This document shows, in pieces, positions 53,134 through 61,322 of a DNA stretch of 64,000 nucleotides (its first letter is position 1; the number at the start of each line of letters is the position of its first letter). The position numbers and the translations under genes are program-made. Origin of the DNA: an uncultured Haliea sp. GTDB lineage: Bacteria; Pseudomonadota; Gammaproteobacteria; Pseudomonadales; Halieaceae. The DNA lies in the NCBI GenBank assembly GCA_947258585.1, contig CAMYIZ010000074.1, positions 1 to 64,000 of the forward strand, read 5' to 3'. The notes under the pieces were generated by a model. The model had not been told where the DNA came from and ran no database searches. It saw only the letters and a list, made by a program, of their open reading frames with translations.

Positions 53134-53206
53134 TTTAGCAAAATTTAGCATAATGATAAATAAAAAATTAGCATCAAAAGTTGAGCGTTGATATGCTCGG
53201 TGCTAA
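53134..53206. promoter_or_regulatory. TTAGCA operator cluster between CI-like and Cro-like genes
   Basis: TTTAGCA occurs at 53134-53140 and 53144-53150 (10-bp spacing, one helical turn). TTAGCA occurs again at 53168-53173 and its complement TGCTAA at 53201-53206. The sites span the divergent start region, as operators of a bistable repressor switch would. Confidence 0.6.
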
Positions 53207-53217
53207 TGTATGTTCGC

Positions 53218-53514
53218 ATGGAGCTAAAGTATTTCTTAAAGATGGCAACGAAGAGGGAGCGAGCAGAAGTTGCCACGGCCTGTAACAACTCTGTTTCCTA
53301 CCTGTATCAGATCGCGGGTAATCACCGCTTCGCCAGTCCGCTGTTAGCCACACAGATTGAGAAATCGACCCGGCTGGTGGCCAAAACATCCGGCGGTAGA
53401 CTCCAGGCGGTACCGCGGGCGTCCATGGTTCGTCACCCTGAAATCTTCTACCCAGGCACTGGTGACGACGATAAAGGCCCGCTGACGGTGGCCGAAGATG
53501 ATGGCGCAGCGTAA
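53218..53514 (+). CDS. Cro/YdaS-like small HTH protein
   Basis: This 98-residue protein has MELKYFLKMATKRERAEVATACNNSVSYLYQIAGNHRFASPLLATQIEKST, which matches YdaS-type Cro proteins. A disordered acidic tail (GTGDDDKGPLTVAEDDG) follows. It is divergent from the S24 repressor and shares its operator region, so the two form the element's regulatory switch. ATG 53218 is preferred over the track start at 53188. Its 3' end overlaps the ParB gene start by 17 bases, so switching it on should also start the backbone operon. Confidence 0.78.
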   Translation: MELKYFLKMATKRERAEVATACNNSVSYLYQIAGNHRFASPLLATQIEKSTRLVAKTSGGRLQAVPRASMVRHPEIFYPGTGDDDKGPLTVAEDDGAA

Positions 53515-55033
53515 TCCCGTGGCCACGACGGAGGGTTCCACCGAGGATGCACCGGGTGTAACGCGGGTGGCAGTGGACCGCATTCATTATTACGGCAAAA
53601 ATCCCCGCCGCCAGCAAAACCCCGAATACGACCGCATCAAAGCCTCCATCCGCGACGGCGGGCTGGATCAGCCTCTGGTGCTCACCCAACAACCGGGCAT
53701 GGCCGACTACGTGTTGCATAGCGGTGGCAATACGCGGCTGCGCATCCTGAAAGAGCTGTACGAGGAGACTGCGGACGAGTGCTACTACTGGGTGGAGTGT
53801 GTGATTCGACCCTGGTCGCAGGAATCGTCGGTGCTGTTCGCACACCTTCGGGAGAATGAACTCCGAGGCGGATTGCCATTTATCGACAAGGCCCACGCGG
53901 TCTTTGAGGCGAAGTCGCTGCTGGAAGCAGAGCTCGGCACGGACGGCTTATCACAGCGGCAGTTGGAAACGCTGTTTCGTGAGCGCGGATTCAGCCTCAG
54001 CCACAGCACTATTTCGAAGATGGGTTATGCCGTCCACACGCTCTGGCCGGTCATGCCCCAGGCACTCAACGCCGGTCTGGGGCGGCCCCAGATCGAAAAG
54101 ATCCGGTCGCTGGAACGGGCCGCTCGGCAGCTCTGGATACAGCGCGAGCTGGGCGATGAAGGCGAGTTCAATGCGGTTTTTGCCGAGTTGTGCCGACGCT
54201 ATGACGGTGCTGAATGGGACGTGCAGCCGTTGTACACCGCCCTGCAATATGAGATTGCGGTGGCGGCCGAACAGAGTGAACACGTCATTCAGCTCGAGAT
54301 CGAGGCTTGCCTGGCGGGCCGAACGGTTGAGCACGGCATTGTCCCAGTCGACGAGCCTGAGAGCGTGCAGCCGGGTCCGCGTAGAGCGTCAGGCAACGCC
54401 AGTGCCGCGGTAGCGGAATCCCCGGTTGCCACCACCTCCTCTGTGCCCACAGCAACACCGGGCCCGAAGGCGCAGGGCGCGGTTGACGATGAAAGATCCA
54501 CTGCCACGCCTACGCGAAGCTTTAGTACATCCTCGCACAAATCGAGCGAGCCGGAAGCAGTGGCCATTGCGGCATTGCGCAGCCGGATCGCTACGACAGC
54601 AACACGGTTGGCGGAGCACCACGGTCTTGGCGGCCAGATCATGGTCCTTGCCGATATCGGCATGGGGTTTCTGTTAACGGATGTCCCGCCCTCAGAGCTC
54701 ACGGAAACGCTGGACCAGGAGATGTTGGGCCTGGTGTCGGCGCTGTGGTGGCAATTGGCCGCCTGTGCCGAGGTGACAGCGGCGCCGCCTGAGGTCGTGC
54801 TGGCGTTCCTTGAGGAACCTTCGATTTTGCACCAGGCGCTGGCGTCACACGATGCGGATCTGTTGTTCAGCAGCGTCTGGACCCTGGATCCCGGGCAGCT
54901 CGGTTGCCAGTTGTGGCAACAACTCAACCCCGAAGACTGGCAACTGCTGTTGCAGATGATGGAGGCCTACCGTGCACTGAAGCGGCTGGCCATTGAGCGG
55001 GACCATGATCTTTGGGGAGCAGGGGAGCGCTGA
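53498..55033 (+). CDS. ParB-family protein of PFGI-1-class ICE
   Basis: This 511-residue DNA-binding protein has a ParB N-terminal domain (VAVDRIHYYGKNPRRQQNPEYDRIKASIRDGGLDQPLVL, YVLHSGGNTRLRILKEL, AHLRENELRGGLPFIDKA). An HTH region (LSQRQLETLFRERGFSLSHSTISKMGYAV), a disordered Ala/Thr/Ser stretch (about 290-345) and a C-terminal helical domain follow. It fits the PFGI-1-class ICE ParB family (TIGR03764-like). In related elements it follows parA and dnaB genes; neither is present here. It heads the backbone operon and overlaps the next gene by one base. Confidence 0.87.
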   Translation: MMAQRNPVATTEGSTEDAPGVTRVAVDRIHYYGKNPRRQQNPEYDRIKASIRDGGLDQPLVLTQQPGMADYVLHSGGNTRLRILKELYEETADECYYWVECVIRPWSQESSVLFAHLRENELRGGLPFIDKAHAVFEAKSLLEAELGTDGLSQRQLETLFRERGFSLSHSTISKMGYAVHTLWPVMPQALNAGLGRPQIEKIRSLERAARQLWIQRELGDEGEFNAVFAELCRRYDGAEWDVQPLYTALQYEIAVAAEQSEHVIQLEIEACLAGRTVEHGIVPVDEPESVQPGPRRASGNASAAVAESPVATTSSVPTATPGPKAQGAVDDERSTATPTRSFSTSSHKSSEPEAVAIAALRSRIATTATRLAEHHGLGGQIMVLADIGMGFLLTDVPPSELTETLDQEMLGLVSALWWQLAACAEVTAAPPEVVLAFLEEPSILHQALASHDADLLFSSVWTLDPGQLGCQLWQQLNPEDWQLLLQMMEAYRALKRLAIERDHDLWGAGER

Positions 55034-55632
55034 TGTCCTCCAACAAGGAAGCGGATCTCACCACGGCGGTGTTGCTCTACGCATTGCGCTGCCTGGCTGA
55101 GGGGGATCAACAGGCCCTTCGTGGCATGAATTTTGGTCCCAAGGAACTGGACGCGTTACGGGAGATGAACCTCGCGGACCTGTATCGCGCCGATGTTCTG
55201 CGTGTACATTGCCTCAAGATCGACCTCAACAGAGAGGTTTTCTGGCCGATGTTGACTCACCTGCGTCATCAGCGTGAGTCCGAAGAGCTGCAGCGCAGCC
55301 TGCTCGTCACCGATGCGCCCTTGACCATGATGCAGCAGCTGTTTGGCATGAGTTCCCGGGAATACACGCGCTGGCGTCGGCTGCTGACGCTCGAGCCCGC
55401 CGTCGGTAGGCCGGCTGAGCTGGACGAAAGCGATACCCATACCCTGTGGCATGCCTGGCAGGACAGGGTAGAAGCGCGGGGGGATAGTCCGCTGACCGCA
55501 GCAGACTATCTCACGCTCCACCAGGTGACCGGTATCGGGCTGCGGGCCATTTGGGCGCTGGTGCAGCGTTGGGAGGTGTACGGCGACCCCGTGACGCCCG
55601 GCGCCACTCAGGTCGTCGAGAATGGCGCATGA
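55033..55632 (+). CDS. DUF2857 family ICE protein
   Basis: This 199-residue protein matches the ICE family DUF2857 (STY4526-like in SPI-7): AVLLYALRCLAEGDQQALRGMNFGPKELDALREMNLADLYR, then LQRSLLVTDAPLTMMQQLFGMSSREYTRWRRLL and a C-terminal RAIWALVQRW. Function is unknown; the conserved place after ParB suggests a role in element maintenance or replication control. The ATG at 55033 overlaps the ParB stop (TGATG). Its end overlaps the next gene by 11 bases. Confidence 0.85.
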   Translation: MSSNKEADLTTAVLLYALRCLAEGDQQALRGMNFGPKELDALREMNLADLYRADVLRVHCLKIDLNREVFWPMLTHLRHQRESEELQRSLLVTDAPLTMMQQLFGMSSREYTRWRRLLTLEPAVGRPAELDESDTHTLWHAWQDRVEARGDSPLTAADYLTLHQVTGIGLRAIWALVQRWEVYGDPVTPGATQVVENGA

Positions 55633-56875
55633 AGAGTCACTGCTGCGACCGGAGACCGTTGCTCTCGACGCACTGATCAAGGCAACGGTTGCCGGTCTGG
55701 TCGGGGAGGGCGAGCAAGCCCCTCCGGAAGCCATGCTGTTTCTGGGGAACTGGCACCAGTCGATCCCGAGTCTGGTCATCCAGGATCCGATTCTCGAACC
55801 GGTCGACAAGGTGGTGTGGATGGTCATCATGTCTCACGCTCGAGAGACCGGTAGCCGAACCGCGTTCCCCGATTACGACACCATCGCCAGCCACACCAAC
55901 ATCGCCTCGACATCGACGGTCGCCCGCGCCATTGCCATCTTGCGCCTGACCCGCTGGCTGACCCTGTGCGCCAGGACGCGTCAAAAATCCGGGCGATTCA
56001 CCGGTAACATCTACGTTCTGCACGACGAGCCGCTGCCACTGCGCGATGCCCTGCATCTCGACGCGGCCTATATGGCCTTTGTTCAACAATCGGAGCAACA
56101 CCACCACGGTCGTGTGCGCGCGGTTGCGCAGTCGGTGCTGGCGAGCCTGGATGAGTCCATTCGGACGCAGGAGTGCCCACTGGCGTCGGAATCTCCTATT
56201 GAGCGGCGTATAAGCGCGGCGAGTGTCGTGCGCAATGCCGGCCAGAAGCCCGGCGCTACCGGTCGCTATTTCGCCTTCACTGGTGAGGCGGTCAATCACT
56301 TGAAACGGACTGCTGCGGTTCGATCTGAGGCGAGTTCTCACCGCAACCAAAATTCGAAGGCGGTGAAAGCTACGCACTACAGTAGTGGTCGTAGTAGTGA
56401 TTATAAAAAAACTACAACAACAACGACGACAACAAACTCCAACAGCGATGAGACCACATTATCCAATCAGGCCCCCTCGCTGGGCGATGCCCCCCTCATC
56501 TATCCCGCCAGGCTGTCGGACAACCAGAAACTGCTGGCGGATCGCTACCTCCACATGATTGCCCCCGAGGACCGGCAGGAGGTGCTGGATGAATTGCAGG
56601 GGCGGCTCGAGTCTGAGCAAAAGGGCATGAAGCCCGTCTACGACGAGCTTCGCTTTCTGCACTCGTTATGCAAGGCCGTACAGCGCAGCGAGTTTGTACC
56701 CAACCTGGGCATCAAGGTGGCCGAAGCGCGGGCATCGCGTGCGCAGCCGCCCCCGCCAGCACCCAATCCCGAACAGGAAGCGATCGACGCCCGGCAGCGG
56801 GAAATCGCCAGAGACTATGGCCTGCAGCAGTTGGCCAAGCTGCGTCAATCCTTCGTCACCGACGACGATACCTGA
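55622..56875 (+). CDS. STY4528-family ICE replication-related protein
   Basis: This 417-residue protein resembles the STY4528 family of SPI-7/PFGI-1 elements. MLFLGNWHQSIPSLVIQDPILEPVDKVVWMVIMSHA and the winged-helix-like FPDYDTIASHTNIASTSTVARAIAILRLTRWLTLCA are characteristic and recall replication-initiator wHTH domains. A run KKTTTTTTTTNSN (about 263-275), encoded by ACA/ACG repeats, divides the protein. The C-terminal helical part ends LAKLRQSFVTDDDT. It is coupled to the DUF2857 gene by overlap. A role in ICE replication is family annotation, not shown here. Confidence 0.85.
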   Translation: MAHEESLLRPETVALDALIKATVAGLVGEGEQAPPEAMLFLGNWHQSIPSLVIQDPILEPVDKVVWMVIMSHARETGSRTAFPDYDTIASHTNIASTSTVARAIAILRLTRWLTLCARTRQKSGRFTGNIYVLHDEPLPLRDALHLDAAYMAFVQQSEQHHHGRVRAVAQSVLASLDESIRTQECPLASESPIERRISAASVVRNAGQKPGATGRYFAFTGEAVNHLKRTAAVRSEASSHRNQNSKAVKATHYSSGRSSDYKKTTTTTTTTNSNSDETTLSNQAPSLGDAPLIYPARLSDNQKLLADRYLHMIAPEDRQEVLDELQGRLESEQKGMKPVYDELRFLHSLCKAVQRSEFVPNLGIKVAEARASRAQPPPPAPNPEQEAIDARQREIARDYGLQQLAKLRQSFVTDDDT

Positions 56876-57059
56876 CGAACCCGTATCCCCGTGGGCACCG
56901 GATAGCATCGCCGGCGGCGTGCAACGCGTGGTTCCAGTGGAACCGCTGCGCATCGGCGAAGCGCAACAAAGCTCCGCGACAGCCGGTGGGATAGTCGATG
57001 GTTGCTGCTTAGTAACTGTGGGTTCATTAGCACTCAAGGATTCGACAGGACAGGTGCCA

Positions 57060-57797
57060 ATGAACAGTGACGACGCCCACGCCGATGCCCAACCGCTGGA
57101 CTACGCCAATCACAAGGGCCCAGGCGCTTTGCAGGGTGAGGTTTGGCTCAACGTCCAAACCTACCAGGCGCAAAGTCTCATCCGAGGGCGACGTGGCAGT
57201 GATGAAAAGCCAGCGATCATCGGGCTCGTCGGGTGCGCGGAACGCCTGAAGGTGCTATGGCAGGCGATCAGGCTCGACGACCCCTTCGCGGACTGGTGGT
57301 TGATCAAGGTCGAAGACAGTATTGCCGATGCCCGGTCACGGCTGCATCGCCTCCAGGCGCACATCGAGACCCTGCTGGCCTGCAGCGATTCCTTCGAGGT
57401 CAGTGCTGCCCAGTCCAGCCGTCCCCATCGGGTATCGCTGCAGTTTGCCAATCCCTATGCGTTTCGGGCGGCGCAAATGCTCGCGGATTATGACCGTCTG
57501 ATGTGCAGCTCATTGACAGCCCGGCATCTGGGCATCGCCCTGCCCGGCGATGTGGCTGAGCAGGTCAGGGGCAGTGGCCGCTGGCTGCGACGGGTGTTTG
57601 CCCTGCCGTTGGGTTACCACAGCCTGGAAGTCTGTCGTCGTGATGTGCTGCAGGGGACAGCCCGCGCCGAGAAGGCGCGTGCCTGCATGGGCGAGGTTCC
57701 CCGGGAAGTGCTTTGTGGTGAGCAATTGCCGAGTCTGCGACCAGTGACCTTCAAGGTGCATGGCGTGGACGACACCGCCCCGGAACGGGAGGGCTAG
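57060..57797 (+). CDS. TIGR03761-family ICE protein
   Basis: This 245-residue protein has the pattern of TIGR03761, an integrating conjugative element family: VWLNVQTYQAQSLIRGRR, GLVGCAERLKVLWQAIRLDDPFADWWLIKVED, NPYAFRAAQMLADYDRLM and LGYHSLEVCRRDV. The function is unknown. In SPI-7-like elements it follows the STY4528 gene, as it does here. ATG 57060 is preferred because the track start (56694) lies inside the upstream gene. No DUF3158 or ssb gene follows, unlike the usual backbone. Confidence 0.85.
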   Translation: MNSDDAHADAQPLDYANHKGPGALQGEVWLNVQTYQAQSLIRGRRGSDEKPAIIGLVGCAERLKVLWQAIRLDDPFADWWLIKVEDSIADARSRLHRLQAHIETLLACSDSFEVSAAQSSRPHRVSLQFANPYAFRAAQMLADYDRLMCSSLTARHLGIALPGDVAEQVRGSGRWLRRVFALPLGYHSLEVCRRDVLQGTARAEKARACMGEVPREVLCGEQLPSLRPVTFKVHGVDDTAPEREG

Positions 57798-57802
57798 GCC
57801 GA

Positions 57803-58183
57803 ATGCTCGCAGCGACACACCACTGCCTGAACGTCTGCCTGGATACACGGGTTCCCCTGGAGGCGGTGATTCTGAATCGCCTCCAGCGCTTGCCGCAGCC
57901 GCGACAGGGCGACTGGTTGAGGAATCTCCTGGTGACCGGATTCAGCGCGGAGTGTCAGACACTCAGATCGCAAGCCGCAGTGCCGAGCCCACAGGGTGTG
58001 TTCGAACACGCTTATCGATCGACATCCGCGCGGACGCCTCCATCGGGCGGCGAGGCTCAGCACCGTGGTACAGCAACGCCCGCTGAACTCGATGACCGGC
58101 GTTCTGTCGAGGCGCCGACAGTGGTCCGCAGCGCCAACGCGGCCAAACCCTTCGCACACCTGAAAAGCATTATCGGCGCCTGA
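57803..58183 (+). CDS. Hypothetical ICE protein
   Basis: This 126-residue protein has an N-terminal helical part (LEAVILNRLQRLPQPRQGDWLRNLLVTGFSAECQTLR) and a disordered, Thr/Arg-rich C-terminal half ending FAHLKSIIGA. The helical part recalls small partner proteins encoded just before ParM/StbA genes on plasmids. I therefore suspect a role with the following ParM-like gene, but no family is recognised. It starts five bases after the TIGR03761 stop. Confidence 0.65.
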   Translation: MLAATHHCLNVCLDTRVPLEAVILNRLQRLPQPRQGDWLRNLLVTGFSAECQTLRSQAAVPSPQGVFEHAYRSTSARTPPSGGEAQHRGTATPAELDDRRSVEAPTVVRSANAAKPFAHLKSIIGA

Positions 58184-58213
58184 CGTTGCCGGCGGATTCT
58201 GAGGAGGAAAAGC

Positions 58214-59308
58214 GTGAGCGAGAGCAGTCAAATCAACCAGGCACAGAAAGAACCTTCACAACAACCGCCGCCGGATCCGATGGCGGTGTGTCCCGTGGGG
58301 TTAGATGATGGTTATGCCTATACCAAGGTGGCCCTGGCCGACGGACGACTGTTCTCGGTGCCGTCCAGGGCTCGCATCGGCGCCGCCGGCGTGACCTGGA
58401 TTCGAGCGCAGGAACAACGCATCTTTGAATACGAGACAGGTGGTGCGATCTACTCGGTTGGCGCGGTGGATGGTGAGGAAACCAGTTTTGACGAGTACCC
58501 CGGTTCTGCGCTCAACCGCGTGATTGTGCAGCACGCCCTGCAGGAAGCAGGTCTCTCGGGACGGTCGGTTCATTTGGTCACCGGTTTACCGGTAGGCGCC
58601 TACTACCGCAATGACGGACAGCTGCGCCAGGGCGGGATTGATCAAAAGCGCGACAGTCTGAAGCTGACCGTCGACCCGCGCTCCGCCGTGCGAGGCCGGC
58701 AACAGCCCACCCTAAAAGTCAGCGTCGCGTTTCACGAGGTGATCCCCGAAGCGCTTGCCGCGTGGTATGACCATGTCATTGTCCAGCAGGCGGACGGGGT
58801 GACCCTGGACGCCGATCGACTGAGTGCGCCCATTGCGATCGTCGATATTGGCGGCCGCACGACGGACTACGTAGTGGTGCAGGACCAGGGCATCGTGCAT
58901 GGCTCATCCGGTTCTCTGAACCGGGGTATGCTGCATCTGAAATCCCGCGTTGCGGATCGAGTGCAGGAGCAATTCGACCTGACCGGGCTGGGCGAGCAGA
59001 GCATCGCCAGGGCAGTTGATCGCCAGCAACTGCGCCTGCACGGTCGGGATCATGATATCTCGACCTTGGTCGCCACAGCGAAACGCGAACTGGTCGAGCT
59101 TCTGTACGGTGAAACCCGCCGTAAACTCGGGCTGGGTGCCGAGCTCGATCAGGTGCTCTTTGTCGGTGGTGGCAGTGCCGCACTCGCCGCCGATATCGGC
59201 AACTGGTTTCCGAACCAGATCATTGCGGACCATGCCGCCTTCGCCAACGCCAGGGGCATGCTCAAGTACCTGCAATTCGTCTGCGACGATGTGGAGCGCG
59301 GGTTTTGA
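58214..59308 (+). CDS. ParM/StbA-family actin-like protein
   Basis: This 364-residue actin-fold ATPase has phosphate 1 GLDDGYAYTKVALADG, phosphate 2 IAIVDIGGRTTDYVVVQDQ and the adenosine loop VLFVGGGSAAL; LVTGLPVGAYYR is the StbA-type segment. ParM proteins form filaments that separate plasmid copies. GAGGAGGAAAAG precedes the GTG start. It lies 30 bases after a small gene that could encode its DNA adaptor. Actin-like partition genes are not part of the standard SPI-7/PFGI-1 order that I know, so this may replace the missing ParA. Confidence 0.88.
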   Translation: MSESSQINQAQKEPSQQPPPDPMAVCPVGLDDGYAYTKVALADGRLFSVPSRARIGAAGVTWIRAQEQRIFEYETGGAIYSVGAVDGEETSFDEYPGSALNRVIVQHALQEAGLSGRSVHLVTGLPVGAYYRNDGQLRQGGIDQKRDSLKLTVDPRSAVRGRQQPTLKVSVAFHEVIPEALAAWYDHVIVQQADGVTLDADRLSAPIAIVDIGGRTTDYVVVQDQGIVHGSSGSLNRGMLHLKSRVADRVQEQFDLTGLGEQSIARAVDRQQLRLHGRDHDISTLVATAKRELVELLYGETRRKLGLGAELDQVLFVGGGSAALAADIGNWFPNQIIADHAAFANARGMLKYLQFVCDDVERGF

Positions 59309-59322
59309 AGGTTTCACACGTG

Positions 59323-59469
59323 GTCACTGCGGTCTCAGTGACACCAGGTATCGTCGGATTGCGAAATCGATACCGCGGCTATGCCGTCAATCCACCGTTG
59401 GGGTCGCCCCCGACGTTTACTCACCCTGCCGGGATTCGATGCCCGTCAGGGCGTCGCATTCCCCGGCAG
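59323..59469 (+). promoter_or_regulatory. Leader with four consecutive hairpins before the DUF3577 gene
   Basis: Perfect or near-perfect stems follow one another. GTCACTG/CAGTGAC is at 59323-59342. GGTATCG/CGATACC is at 59347-59374. CGTTGGGG/CCCCGACG (one T-G pair) is at 59396-59415. CTGCCGGG/CCCGGCAG is at 59426-59469, with GCCC/GGGC inside. The ribosome site AAGGAG follows at 59482. Confidence 0.7.
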
Positions 59470-59495
59470 TTCATTAAGCTCAAGGAGAATGTGTT

Positions 59496-59924
59496 ATGAA
59501 CACGAGAACAGCTAGCGCTGAAAAGCCGAAGTTTTTCGATCTTGATATCCACGGTATCGGTTACCTCAATCGCGTCCGTGAGGTGACACCGGAGAACGGG
59601 TTTCCCTTTCTCAGTGTCACCATCGCGGCGCTTCGAGGCTCAGCCGACAATGTCCAGCACACCTATTTTGAATGTGTGGTGGTCGGTGAAGAAGCGAAGG
59701 ATCTGGTACGCCAGTTGACGTTTGCGGTCGAAGCCGGCCTGAAAGTGTTGGTGGGATTCCATCTCAGTGATCTTCAGGCCCAGACCTTTACCTTCAAACA
59801 AGGCGAACGTGCCGGTACGACCGGTGTTGGACTGAAGTCCCGCCTGCTGCGATTCCAATGGATCAAAGTGGACGGTCACCCCTATCTGACATCCCCGTCT
59901 GCTTCCCAGCAGGCAACTGTTTAA
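59496..59924 (+). CDS. DUF3577 (STY4534-family) ICE protein
   Basis: This 142-residue protein matches DUF3577, the STY4534-like ICE family. FFDLDIHGIGYLNRVREVTPENGFPFLSVTIAALRG and YFECVVVGEEAKDLVRQL form a compact OB-fold-like sheet. The family is annotated as replication-associated and has been compared with single-strand binding proteins. AAGGAG lies eight bases before ATG 59496. It has a long structured leader. No separate ssb gene is seen in this part of the element. Confidence 0.85.
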   Translation: MNTRTASAEKPKFFDLDIHGIGYLNRVREVTPENGFPFLSVTIAALRGSADNVQHTYFECVVVGEEAKDLVRQLTFAVEAGLKVLVGFHLSDLQAQTFTFKQGERAGTTGVGLKSRLLRFQWIKVDGHPYLTSPSASQQATV

Positions 59925-59933
59925 TCGACGTTC

Positions 59934-60023
59934 TGGCTACATCCTTAGATGTAGCCAAGCTTTTAATCCCGCGAGGAACCCATTCCTCGCGGAATCGGTC
60001 TCCCCGCACCCTTCAAGGAGACC
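59934..60023 (+). promoter_or_regulatory. Three-hairpin leader of radC; the last hairpin covers the ribosome site
   Basis: Hairpin 1 has a 10-bp stem (TGGCTACATC/GATGTAGCCA, 59934-59957) followed by CTTTT, terminator-like. Hairpin 2 has a 10-bp stem (CCGCGAGGAA/TTCCTCGCGG, 59969-59992). Hairpin 3 (GGTCTCC/GGAGACC, 59997-60023) buries the AAGGAG ribosome site of radC, whose ATG is at 60028. Confidence 0.72.
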
Positions 60024-60027
60024 TGTT

Positions 60028-60543
60028 ATGGCTTCGAAATCATCGCCCGCAAGGGCGAACACTCAAAACCGTGTCGCGAAGCTGAAGCTGGCTTCACTCA
60101 ACGACCCGGAACGTCAGTCCCTCGTGGAGTTGGCCTTTGCCGTACTCCAGGACCTGCACCAACCAGGTGTCGAGTTACCCGCCCCTGGCCGTACCCGTGA
60201 CTATTTGCGGATGCTGCTGGCGGACCGGAAAGCTGAAGTTTTTGGTTGTGTGTTTCTGGACAATCGGCATCGAGTGATCGAAACGGCCGAGTTGTTCCAA
60301 GGGACGATCGACGGCGCTGCGGTGTACCCCCGCGTGGTGGTGCAGCAGGCGCTGGCGTTGAATGCCGCTGCGGTGATGTTTTTTCACAATCATCCGAGTG
60401 GCGTTGCTGAACCCAGTCATGCCGACGAGGCCATTACTCGTCGCCTGAAGGATGCGCTGGCACTGGTGGATATACGGGTGCTGGATCATTTCATCGTCAC
60501 GGCCGGCGAGTCGCTGTCGTTCGCGGAGCGCGGTTTGTTGTAG
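60028..60543 (+). CDS. radC: RadC-family JAB/MPN-domain protein
   Basis: This 171-residue protein has the JAMM metal motif in MFFHNHPSGVAEPSHADEAITRRL, with the family EVFGCVFLDNRHRVIETAELFQGTIDGAAVYPRVVVQQAL before it and LDHFIVTAGESLSFAERGLL after it. Mobile-element RadC copies lack the N-terminal helix-hairpin-helix of chromosomal RadC, as here. Their function is unknown despite the name. It has a three-hairpin leader that hides its ribosome site. Confidence 0.92.
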   Translation: MASKSSPARANTQNRVAKLKLASLNDPERQSLVELAFAVLQDLHQPGVELPAPGRTRDYLRMLLADRKAEVFGCVFLDNRHRVIETAELFQGTIDGAAVYPRVVVQQALALNAAAVMFFHNHPSGVAEPSHADEAITRRLKDALALVDIRVLDHFIVTAGESLSFAERGLL

Positions 60544-60558
60544 CCGGTATTCATTCAA

Positions 60559-60626
60559 CCCATCGGGGAGTCACAGTCGTCCCGGTGGGGCGGCGGTACT
60601 CCCTGATTTTCTCACAACTCAGGGAG
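60559..60626 (+). promoter_or_regulatory. Two-hairpin leader; the second covers the ribosome site of the next gene
   Basis: CCCATCGGG/CCCGGTGGG (60559-60589, one U-G pair) is followed by CTCCCTGA/TCAGGGAG (60599-60626). The 3' arm of the second stem contains GGGAG, the ribosome site seven bases before ATG 60634. Confidence 0.68.
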
Positions 60627-60633
60627 ATTCCCC

Positions 60634-61059
60634 ATGAAAGAAGCAGAGTTCAAGTCATTACAAGATGTGTTTGGCCCTGTCATTGCAAGTTACAGCCGTC
60701 AGCAGGCCATCGAAGATGGCGTGTTGATCGATGTCACACCGACAGCGCGCGAGGCTGGATTCGTGTTGCCGGTCGCCGTCAGTCACGCTGCCTGGTGTGA
60801 TTGCGTTGCCTGGACAGAGCGGGACAACCGCTTGCAGGTCTACCAGGACGAGTCCGGGCGTTTGTGGGATGTGCTGTTCATGGCGTTCTACGCGATCAAT
60901 GCCACCAGTGACTCCGGCGATCGGTTGACCTACGCGTTGTACCGGGTACCGAAAGACGGCCATTCAACGGAAGCGGAAGAGGTCAGCCTGAAACTGGTGG
61001 TGGGTCCGGGCGATGCGGGTGAACCGGTCGTTACGATCATGCTGCCAAACGAAGTTTAA
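60634..61059 (+). CDS. DUF6573-like ICE protein, unknown function
   Basis: This 141-residue protein contains YSRQQAIEDGVLIDVTPTAREAGFVLPVAVSHAAWCDCVAW, which I associate with DUF6573 proteins of plasmids and ICEs. It then has DESGRLWDVLFMAFYAI and a beta-rich end YALYRVPKDG. No catalytic motif is evident. It follows radC with a structured leader that pairs with its own ribosome site. Confidence 0.75.
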   Translation: MKEAEFKSLQDVFGPVIASYSRQQAIEDGVLIDVTPTAREAGFVLPVAVSHAAWCDCVAWTERDNRLQVYQDESGRLWDVLFMAFYAINATSDSGDRLTYALYRVPKDGHSTEAEEVSLKLVVGPGDAGEPVVTIMLPNEV

Positions 61060-61281
61060 TCTCGCCGAGCAATTCGGCTCCTTGCCCTGGCCACTTGGGA
61101 TAAAGTGGCACCTCCAACCTGCCTGCCCGCCGTTCCGGCAATTCCGCTTACCCCGTAAAGACGACTCCGTAGCTCACTGACGCTTTGACACTGGTTCCAC
61201 TGTCACCGTGGCCTGTACCTCCACGGCTGCGCAATGCCCGTGACAGGTCGCAGACCTGGCGTGGGCATTGCCTCGCACGAA

Positions 61282-61322
61282 GCCCTCGTCACTGCTGAGC
61301 GAAGCGGGGTAGTGACGAGGGC
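61282..61322. repeat. Perfect 12-bp inverted repeat
   Basis: GCCCTCGTCACT at 61282-61293 pairs exactly with AGTGACGAGGGC at 61311-61322 over a 17-base loop. It is the strongest stem in the non-coding ICE region. It is not followed by a T-run, so it is not an obvious terminator. Confidence 0.75.

Noticed and set aside
56405-56445. CRISPR or larger tandem repeat
   Set aside because: It is a short trinucleotide repeat inside a coding frame. No CRISPR-type repeat-spacer pattern was seen anywhere in the window.
59935-59964. Firm intrinsic terminator after the DUF3577 gene
   Set aside because: The 10-bp stem is followed by only four T residues and by two more hairpins leading into radC, so I list it as part of a regulatory leader rather than a terminator.
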